NCBI GenBank assembly: GCA_012520135.1
Contig: JAAYOX010000391.1
Span: forward strand, 1-5,485
Length of the DNA stretch: 5,485 bases
DNA from: Clostridia bacterium
Lineage (GTDB): Bacteria > Bacillota > DULZ01
Direction of reading: 5' to 3'
Shown here in pieces: positions 1 to 4,550 of this stretch; positions within the stretch are counted from its first letter, which is position 1, and each line of letters opens with the position of its first letter. The notes beneath the pieces are model-generated. The model did no database searches, had not been told where the DNA came from, and worked only from the letters and a program-made list of their open reading frames with translations. Made by a program: the position numbers and the translations under genes.

Positions 1-322
1 GGCGTAGGCACTCCGCCGTAGCGAAGCAAACATTACAGCCTTACACCAACTGCCGAAAATAGACATGCGAAATATAGCTAATCGGTGTTAATCGAAGGGC
101 TGAATTGGAGCCAAAATCAAAAGAGGGAAGGAGACTGAGGGAAAATGCCGACGGTATGAGCACCGTTAGGTGCGATTTCGGAGGCATCCTCAGGCGACCG
201 AGCTCATCCCCAAACCGGGCTCCTCTGAAGCCCACGATTAACATCGATTTGACTCCATGCAGTTTGTCAATAAGCTGCAATGAACTTTGATCATTATCTA
301 TTCGAAGGATAACTGCTATATG
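1..322. other. Gene-free stretch downstream of the PHP gene
   Basis: Apart from the repeat at 80-249, I see no gene, tRNA or clear terminator here. Bases 1-26 contain a GC-rich segment with CGTAG twice (2-7 and 17-21 region), possibly the edge of another repeat or gene outside the window. A weak stem TGCAG...CTGCA lies near 258-280, downstream of the PHP stop, but without a T run. Confidence 0.5.
80..249 (+). repeat. MITE-like element, copy 1 (170 bp, terminal inverted repeats)
   Basis: The left end AATCGGTGTTAATCG (80-94) and right end CGATTAACATCGATT (235-249) are inverted repeats with one mismatch. The body is about 94% identical to the reverse complement of 1159-1330. Internal stems are ATGCC-GAC-GGTAT (145-157, with one G-U pair on this strand) and GCACC-GTTA-GGTGC (160-173). 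CTGAGG/CCTCAG and GGAGCC/GGCTCC can pair over a longer range. Open frames crossing it (for example 41-280 and 105-290) run through repeat sequence on both strands and are not credible genes. Confidence 0.88.
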
Positions 323-1081
323 CTAAAAGTCTTCTATAACCATTTTCTTTTGCTCAAAATGGGCCAGTTGGCGGCAGCCCATACTTCTTAACAAGGGACG
401 GATTTTGTTAAAATACTGCCCTACCTGCCGGGGTTCATGGGCATCTGATGATAAAGTCAACGGAATATCTAAAGCCAAACATCTTTGGATAATCTCTCGA
501 GTAGGATATGCTTCCTGAACCGGCTTATTTAAGCCGTTGGTATTGACTTCAACGACCATGCCTTGTTCTTTAATCTTTTGGAGGACCGGTTCCACTACTT
601 CCAACAGTTCTCCCTGATAGCGGTACCCAAACACTTTGATTAAATCAAAATGGCCTACTTGTTGAAATAAACCTGTCTCCACGGCTTGGGCCACAACAGT
701 AAAATATTCTTCAAACAGGGCATTGATATCCCACCGGTTATACTTGTCCCGGTAATCAGGATGATCAAATTCCCAGCTCCCCAAATGGTGTACGGAACCG
801 ATCACAAAATCGTAAGGCTTTTCGGCAATAATCTCCCTTAATTCTTCCTCCCGTCCCGGCTTGTAATCTACTTCCAAACCCAACAAGACTTTGAAGGAAG
901 GATATTCTTCCCTGAGTCTTTCCACTACTTCAGCATCTATCTGCCGATGATACCATTCGTGATCAGTAAAAGCCAACCCCTTTAGTCCCGCTGCCATCCC
1001 CCGCTCCACAAAGGGACGTAATCTTTCTATGGTATAATCGCCCCCTTCATGACCCAGGGGATGAGTATGACAATCATACAC
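323..1081 (-). CDS. PHP-family phosphoesterase, histidinol-phosphatase-like
   Basis: This 252-residue cytoplasmic metal-dependent hydrolase has all the PHP-domain metal-ligand motifs in order: H5-x-H7, TDH at 39-41, E70 (GLEVD), SVHH at 96-99, GHFD at 143-146, E178 (VEVNTNG) and SSDAH at 211-215. The best match by family memory is the HisJ/HisK histidinol-phosphatase group (histidinol phosphate to histidinol, histidine biosynthesis), whose members are typically about 260-270 residues. No histidine-pathway gene is nearby, so a broader phosphoesterase role is possible. The GTG start has a good ribosome binding site. The catalytic set is complete, so the gene looks functional. It is separated from flxA by 296 bp and is flanked on both sides by inverted copies of a MITE-like repeat, so it is probably not part of the hdr-flx unit. 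I could not find a convincing promoter; read-through from flxA is possible. Confidence 0.88.
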   Translation of the reverse strand: MYDCHTHPLGHEGGDYTIERLRPFVERGMAAGLKGLAFTDHEWYHRQIDAEVVERLREEYPSFKVLLGLEVDYKPGREEELREIIAEKPYDFVIGSVHHLGSWEFDHPDYRDKYNRWDINALFEEYFTVVAQAVETGLFQQVGHFDLIKVFGYRYQGELLEVVEPVLQKIKEQGMVVEVNTNGLNKPVQEAYPTREIIQRCLALDIPLTLSSDAHEPRQVGQYFNKIRPLLRSMGCRQLAHFEQKKMVIEDF

Positions 1082-1089
1082 CCGTAACT

Positions 1090-1095
1090 ACCTCC
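1090..1095 (-). promoter_or_regulatory. Ribosome binding site supporting the GTG start of the PHP gene
   Basis: GGAGGT on the minus strand is 8 nt before the GTG at 1079-1081. A TAG lies in frame shortly upstream (at the GGAGGTAG) with no other start between, so the GTG is the only sensible start. Confidence 0.75.
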
Positions 1096-1109
1096 CCTCC
1101 ATAATGAAC

Positions 1110-1131
1110 AAGCCCTGCAGTTGCAGGGCTT
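1110..1131. other. Perfect palindromic hairpin upstream of the PHP gene
   Basis: AAGCCCTGCA (1110-1119) and TGCAGGGCTT (1122-1131) form a 10-bp perfect stem around a 2-nt centre. On the plus strand a T5 run follows after four bases (1136-1140), which resembles a Rho-independent terminator for plus-strand or antisense transcription. On the minus strand, where the genes are, there is no T run; there it lies in the leader of the PHP gene about 15 nt before the ribosome binding site. Function is uncertain: terminator remnant, operator or leader structure. Confidence 0.5.
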
Positions 1132-1158
1132 CAACTTTTTAACAAATTACATTTCCCC

Positions 1159-1330
1159 AATCGGTGTTAATCGTGGGCTTCAGGAGGAGCCCGGTTTGGG
1201 GATGAGCTCAGTCGCCTGAGGATGCCTCCGAAATCGCACCCTGCGGGTGCTCATGCCGTTGGCATTTTCCCTCAGTCTCCTTCGCTCTTTTGATTTTGGC
1301 TCCAATTCAGCCCTTCGATTAACACCGATT
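1159..1330 (-). repeat. MITE-like element, copy 2 (172 bp, 15-bp terminal inverted repeats)
   Basis: The left end AATCGGTGTTAATCG (1159-1173) is the exact reverse complement of the right end CGATTAACACCGATT (1316-1330). The reverse complement of the whole element matches 80-249 with only about ten differences in my hand alignment. There is no transposase or convincing ORF. Internal hairpins include GCACCC-TGC-GGGTGC at 1236-1250 and ATGCC-GTT-GGCAT at 1253-1265. The orientation given (minus) is that in which it reads like copy 1. It lies between the end of flxA and the start of the PHP gene, so flxA read-through transcripts would contain it. No clear target-site duplication is visible, although CC and GG flank it symmetrically. 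Confidence 0.88.
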
Positions 1331-1377
1331 GGCTTGTAGTCAGCAGCTTGCAACCTTTCGATTGCAGGGCTTGGGTG

Positions 1378-2217
1378 TTAGTATTCGTTGGGCATTTGGT
1401 TGAGCTCGGCCAGGGTAAAGACCGGCCCGTCAAGGCAGACAAACTTGCTGCCGATGTTACAACGGCCGCATTTACCGATACCGCACTTCATCCGCATCTC
1501 CAGAGTAGTAACAATCTGCTCCGGCTGGAAATTCATCTTGGCCAGACTCTGGAGAACAAACTTAATCATAATCGGAGGTCCGCAGGTCAGGGCAATGGTA
1601 TTCTCCGGAGAGGGGTTAATCTGTTCCAGGAAAGCAGGTACAAAACCTACATTGCCTTTCCAGTTGTCGTCTCCTTTATCTACGGTGACATGAACTTCAG
1701 TATCCCTTACTTTGGGCCAATTCTCGAATAAATCGTCCTTAAAACAAAGGTCCTCAGGAGACCTGGCACCATAGATGATGGTAAGCTTGCCAAAATCATC
1801 CCTGTTCTCGATGCAGTAATTGATCATGGAACGAACCGGTGCCAGACCGATACCGCCTCCGATGAACAAAACATCTTTTCCCTTGAACAAGTCAATGGGA
1901 AAACCATTGCCATAAGGACCACGAACACCGATGCTCTGACCTACTTCAGCTTCGTGGAGCACATCGGTTAAGGTCCCCACTCGCTTAATCGCAAATTCCA
2001 GATGTTCAGGCCCCTGAGTAGTGACAGAGAACATGGCCTCTCCCACATCCACAATTGATACCATTCCCAATTGACCGGGCATAGGGGTAAAAGGTTTACC
2101 GTTTTCTGAGGTAACGTGGAAGGTCTTTACATCGGGGGTCTCCTCGACGATTTTAATGATTTTTCCTACTACAGGCAGTAAAGGATTGTCGTTGTGTGAC
2201 CCATTGCAATTACACAT
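1378..2217 (-). CDS. flxA: FlxA-like FAD/NAD(P)-binding oxidoreductase with a 2Fe-2S cluster
   Basis: This 279-residue ferredoxin-NADP-reductase-fold protein belongs to the PyrK / sulfhydrogenase gamma / AsrB group. Residues from about 12 to 108 form the FAD-binding barrel, ending in RGPYGNGFP at 99-107. IGGGIGLAPVRS at 119-130 is the nucleotide-binding glycine loop, and CGPPIM at 212-217 belongs to the NAD domain. C245-x4-C250-x2-C253-x7-C261 is the 2Fe-2S site typical of this group. The predicted role is to oxidise NADH (or NADPH) in the cytoplasm and feed electrons to FlxB, FlxC, FlxD and HdrA. It is the last gene of the operon, and its ATG directly follows the flxB TAG. The N-terminus, MCNCNGSH, adds a Cys-x-Cys pair before the usual barrel start. 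The cofactor preference for NADH over NADPH is inferred from Flx systems, not from residues I can diagnose. Confidence 0.88.
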   Translation of the reverse strand: MCNCNGSHNDNPLLPVVGKIIKIVEETPDVKTFHVTSENGKPFTPMPGQLGMVSIVDVGEAMFSVTTQGPEHLEFAIKRVGTLTDVLHEAEVGQSIGVRGPYGNGFPIDLFKGKDVLFIGGGIGLAPVRSMINYCIENRDDFGKLTIIYGARSPEDLCFKDDLFENWPKVRDTEVHVTVDKGDDNWKGNVGFVPAFLEQINPSPENTIALTCGPPIMIKFVLQSLAKMNFQPEQIVTTLEMRMKCGIGKCGRCNIGSKFVCLDGPVFTLAELNQMPNEY

Positions 2218-3210
2218 CTACTCCACCTCCCACAACTGGTTGATAACTCGTGTAATATCCAAATTGACAGGACATTTCTTAATACAACGTCCACAACCTA
2301 CGCACCCTAATTCCTGGTATCTTTCCGGAATATACTGGAGCTTATGGAGAAAACGCTGGCGAACCCTTTCTTTCTTGGTAGGACGGGGGTTGTGACCGCC
2401 GGCCATCAGGGTATATTCGGGATACATACAGGAATCGTAGCAGCGATATTTCACACCTTGTTTACCCCTGGTTCTGTTTAAAATGTCGAAACAGTAACAG
2501 GTGGGGCACAAATAGGTGCAAGTACCGCAGTTGATACATTTGCGGCAAATCTCTGCCCAGACGGGATCTTCAAACTTGGGCTGCAGGTGTTCCATCAAGC
2601 CTTCATTCTTCACCTTCAGACTGCAAGGCTTGCCCTCAGGCAGTTCCCCTGATTGATCGGTGAGTTGGCCGCTCAAGTCCGCCAATAACTTCTCTCCGGC
2701 TTCCGTTTGGGCTTCCAACAGATATTTGTCTTCACTTTCAATCATCATAATATCTGCCAAAGGTGCCCTGGCAGGATTGACACCCCAGGAATCACAGAAA
2801 CAGGTTTCTTCCGGCTCCGGACAACCCAAGGAAATTACAATCCCCTGTTCTCTCTTTTGTTTATAATAAATGTCTTCATAACCTTTCGTCAGAAAAACAT
2901 CATCCAACAGTTTCAAAGACTGAACATCACATGGACGCATCCCGAAAACCACAAAAGGTTCCGGTTTAACTGCCAATGATTTAACACTGGCATCCTGCTT
3001 ATCAACTTGGTACTCGTACAGCTCTTCCGTCTGAGGGAAAAACAATCTCTTCGGCGGGTTAATTGTATTCCGGTCTAATACCAATTGACAATCTTGACTC
3101 CAGGGAGCAAAACGGGAAACGCCATCTTGTTCCACCGGTACATAAACCCGGACTTTACTGTTCATTGTCTCCAGAAACTGGGATAAATTCGCTTTACTCA
3201 AACTTTTCAT
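2218..3210 (-). CDS. flxB: FlxB-like 4Fe-4S dicluster protein (AsrA/sulfhydrogenase beta-subunit type)
   Basis: This 330-residue protein is of the family that includes anaerobic sulfite reductase subunit A and sulfhydrogenase beta subunits, which normally pair with a FAD/NAD subunit like the next gene's product. Visible landmarks are FGMRPCDVQSL at 89-99, GCPEPEETCFCD at 129-140 (C130, C137, C139), and C225/C228/C231/C235-P followed by C238 and C240. Further on are C257 and C261, then a second cluster motif C303/C306/C309/C313-P near the C-terminus. The two 4Fe-4S clusters would carry electrons from the FlxA flavin to FlxC/FlxD. No transmembrane segment is visible. It ends with WEVE-TAG, and these last codons also form the flxA ribosome binding site. 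The family is clear; the precise symbol comes from synteny with flxABCD-hdrABC clusters of sulfate reducers and other anaerobes. Confidence 0.82.
   Translation of the reverse strand: MKSLSKANLSQFLETMNSKVRVYVPVEQDGVSRFAPWSQDCQLVLDRNTINPPKRLFFPQTEELYEYQVDKQDASVKSLAVKPEPFVVFGMRPCDVQSLKLLDDVFLTKGYEDIYYKQKREQGIVISLGCPEPEETCFCDSWGVNPARAPLADIMMIESEDKYLLEAQTEAGEKLLADLSGQLTDQSGELPEGKPCSLKVKNEGLMEHLQPKFEDPVWAEICRKCINCGTCTYLCPTCYCFDILNRTRGKQGVKYRCYDSCMYPEYTLMAGGHNPRPTKKERVRQRFLHKLQYIPERYQELGCVGCGRCIKKCPVNLDITRVINQLWEVE
2223..2230 (-). promoter_or_regulatory. Ribosome binding site of flxA inside the 3' end of flxB
   Basis: GGAGGTGG encodes part of the last flxB codons and sits 5 nt before the flxA ATG. 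The flxB stop TAG directly abuts the ATG, so ribosomes can re-initiate. Confidence 0.8.
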
Positions 3211-3213
3211 GGC

Positions 3214-3225
3214 TTCCCTCCTCCC
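3214..3225 (-). promoter_or_regulatory. Ribosome binding site of flxB
   Basis: The 15-nt gap between the flxC TAA and the flxB ATG contains GGGAGGAGGG, a strong purine-rich site that fixes the ATG at 3208-3210 as the start. Confidence 0.8.
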
Positions 3226-4113
3226 TTACATGAACTCTTCCGGATCTTCAGTTTTGTACATACCTAAGGGCAAAGGTCCTTCCGGATCAAGCCCTGCCTC
3301 ATAGTCGCCAAACAACTCGTTAATGTCTTTGGCAATCTTATGATGCAAATCCATAATGGGAATGTCCATGGGGCAAGCCCGTTCACATTCACCGCATTCA
3401 ATGCACCGGCCCGCTACGTGGAAAGCTCTAACCAACCCGTAAAACTGGTTGCCTCCCCTTTCCACAGCTCTTTCCAACCAGGTCTGTCCCTGATCGAAAA
3501 CACATTCCCGGCAGTTACAGGCGGGACATACATTACGGCAAGCGTAGCAACGGATACACTTGTCATACTGCTTGGACCAGTACTCAAATTTTTCATCGGG
3601 ACTCATTTTTTCCAGATCAGCAATCCGGGCAAAACGGTCTTCTTTACCGGTAACGGGAACTTCTTCTCCTACTAATACGTCGTATACTACCGGATTTGGA
3701 TGGGTACAACGGAGACATTTAGCCTCCAGGGGAGCCTCGCCGGCTTTATCTTTGCCTAATTCAGCCGCCTTTCCGGCATCCTTCATGCCCGGGCAAGGCA
3801 GGCCGATCAGATAGGTTTTACCCCTGTCAATTACTTTGTCCTGGATCAGCCGGTTAATGCCCCGGGCATCGCAGCCCTTGACAAAGAGAGCGACTTTACC
3901 CTCAACGTGTCTATAATCCATCAGCAATTTTGCTAAATTGACTGCACAATATTCATCCCAAATGAGCCTTTCCACATCTTCGGGCTTGGTAATGAATACA
4001 GGAGTTGAATTATAGAAAAAGGTACCCTTTTCCCAACCGATGACCATTTGCACTTCCTGCTTCTCCAACAGTTCCTTGGCAATCTCTCTTATTTTGGCAG
4101 TCTGTGCATTCAT
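3226..4113 (-). CDS. flxC: FlxC-like protein with two 4Fe-4S clusters
   Basis: This 295-residue cytoplasmic iron-sulfur protein has no signal peptide or membrane segment. Its N-terminal half resembles FrhB/hydrogenase-beta-type proteins: VKGCDARGINRL at 78-89, C107-P, and C133-x2-C136. The C-terminal half has two ferredoxin-type motifs. The first is C186/C189/C192/C196-P, followed by extra cysteines C199, C201 and C204. The second is C237/C240/C243/C247-P. By family and position between flxD and flxB, it should relay electrons inside a NADH-dependent Flx complex toward FlxD and HdrA. The ATG overlaps the flxD stop as ATGA. Only a weak GAGGG site precedes it, so its translation probably depends on flxD, and hence on UGA read-through. 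The name flxC rests on gene order (flxDCBA, the reverse of flxABCD); assignment between the flxB and flxC labels is less certain than the complex itself. Confidence 0.8.
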   Translation of the reverse strand: MNAQTAKIREIAKELLEKQEVQMVIGWEKGTFFYNSTPVFITKPEDVERLIWDEYCAVNLAKLLMDYRHVEGKVALFVKGCDARGINRLIQDKVIDRGKTYLIGLPCPGMKDAGKAAELGKDKAGEAPLEAKCLRCTHPNPVVYDVLVGEEVPVTGKEDRFARIADLEKMSPDEKFEYWSKQYDKCIRCYACRNVCPACNCRECVFDQGQTWLERAVERGGNQFYGLVRAFHVAGRCIECGECERACPMDIPIMDLHHKIAKDINELFGDYEAGLDPEGPLPLGMYKTEDPEEFM

Positions 4114-4550
4114 TTGGCATCCCTCAACTTCCTATTGGGCCCTAAAGGCCTAACTTGTTCAGTCAACTCCTTGACAATGGTGGCAAACTTGACGCTCTCT
4201 GAACCGGAAACCCAACGTGCTTGGAAACGCTCCGGCTCCAAACCGACATACTCAAGCATCCGCTGCATAATCAGATAGCGGCGGCGAGTGAAGTAATTGC
4301 CACTAGCATAGTGGCAGTCACCGGGGTGTCACCCGGCCACCAAGACTGCATCGGCGCCTCTTTGAAATGCCCTCAATACAAACTGAGGATTAACGCGCCC
4401 TGAACAGGGAACGCGGATTAGGCGGATATTTGGAGGATACTGGAGGCGGTTAAGGCCCGCCAAGTCTGCACCGGCATATGCGCACCAGTGACAGGTAAAA
4501 GCGACAATTTTGGGTTCCCACTGAGCCCCTTGCGCCTGTTCTACAGACAT
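4110..4550 (-). CDS. flxD: FlxD/MvhD-family iron-sulfur subunit, selenoprotein with UGA-encoded Sec74
   Basis: This is a 146-residue protein if the in-frame UGA at 4329-4331 is read as selenocysteine; the usual MvhD/FlpD length is about 140. Visible ligand candidates are C20, C23, C49, Sec74 and C79. The stretch from residue 70, VLVAG-U-HPGDCHY, matches the conserved family motif in which position 74 is Cys. After the UGA the frame continues for 72 sense codons of family-like sequence (SGNYFTRRR, then a helical C-terminus) and stops at TGA 4110-4112, forming an ATGA overlap with flxC. The family passes electrons to HdrA from a hydrogenase, formate dehydrogenase or, in Flx systems, a NADH module; the flxCBA genes downstream point to the last. 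The ATG at 4548-4550 follows a GGAGGTGG site and overlaps hdrA by 10 nt. Sec in FlpD-family proteins is known from methanogen VhuD. A true nonsense mutation is the alternative, but the hairpin after the UGA and the intact downstream frame argue against it. Confidence 0.9.
4298..4316 (-). promoter_or_regulatory. Candidate bacterial SECIS hairpin for the flxD UGA
   Basis: On the coding strand, UGCCACUA-UGC-UAGUGGCA forms a perfect 8-bp stem with a 3-nt, G-containing loop. It starts 12 nt after the UGA at 4329-4331, close to the spacing expected for a bacterial SECIS, which lies inside the coding region just downstream of the Sec codon and is bound by SelB. A lower 4-bp helix, GUGA (4321-4318) with UCAC (4291-4288), could extend it. 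The hairpin is seen directly; the SelB-binding role is inferred from position. The loop is smaller than in the E. coli fdhF element, so the match to the classic consensus is imperfect. Confidence 0.75.

Noticed and set aside
41..290. Two overlapping open frames of 61 and 79 residues over repeat copy 1
   Set aside because: They run through the repeat on both strands, have no ribosome binding site or recognisable domain, and copy 2 carries indels that would break the frames.
1132..1170. Promoter for the PHP gene between the repeat and the palindrome
   Set aside because: An AT-rich stretch with TTAACA and TAATTT-like hexamers exists, but the spacing is about 15 nt or worse and the match is too weak to annotate.
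80..1330. CRISPR or insertion sequence with its own transposase
   Set aside because: Only two inverted copies about 0.9 kb apart with one housekeeping-like gene between them; no spacers, cas genes or transposase.
1348..1731. Plus-strand open frames of 101-127 residues opposite flxA
   Set aside because: They are antisense to a clearly conserved gene and have no recognisable product.
4048..4403. Plus-strand open frames opposite flxD and flxC
   Set aside because: Shadows of the minus-strand genes, with low-complexity translated sequence and no family resemblance.
4329..4550. flxD as a short 73-residue gene ending at the UGA
   Set aside because: The family motif continues across the UGA and the frame remains open to an ATGA overlap with flxC, so a Sec codon explains the data better than termination or a pseudogene.
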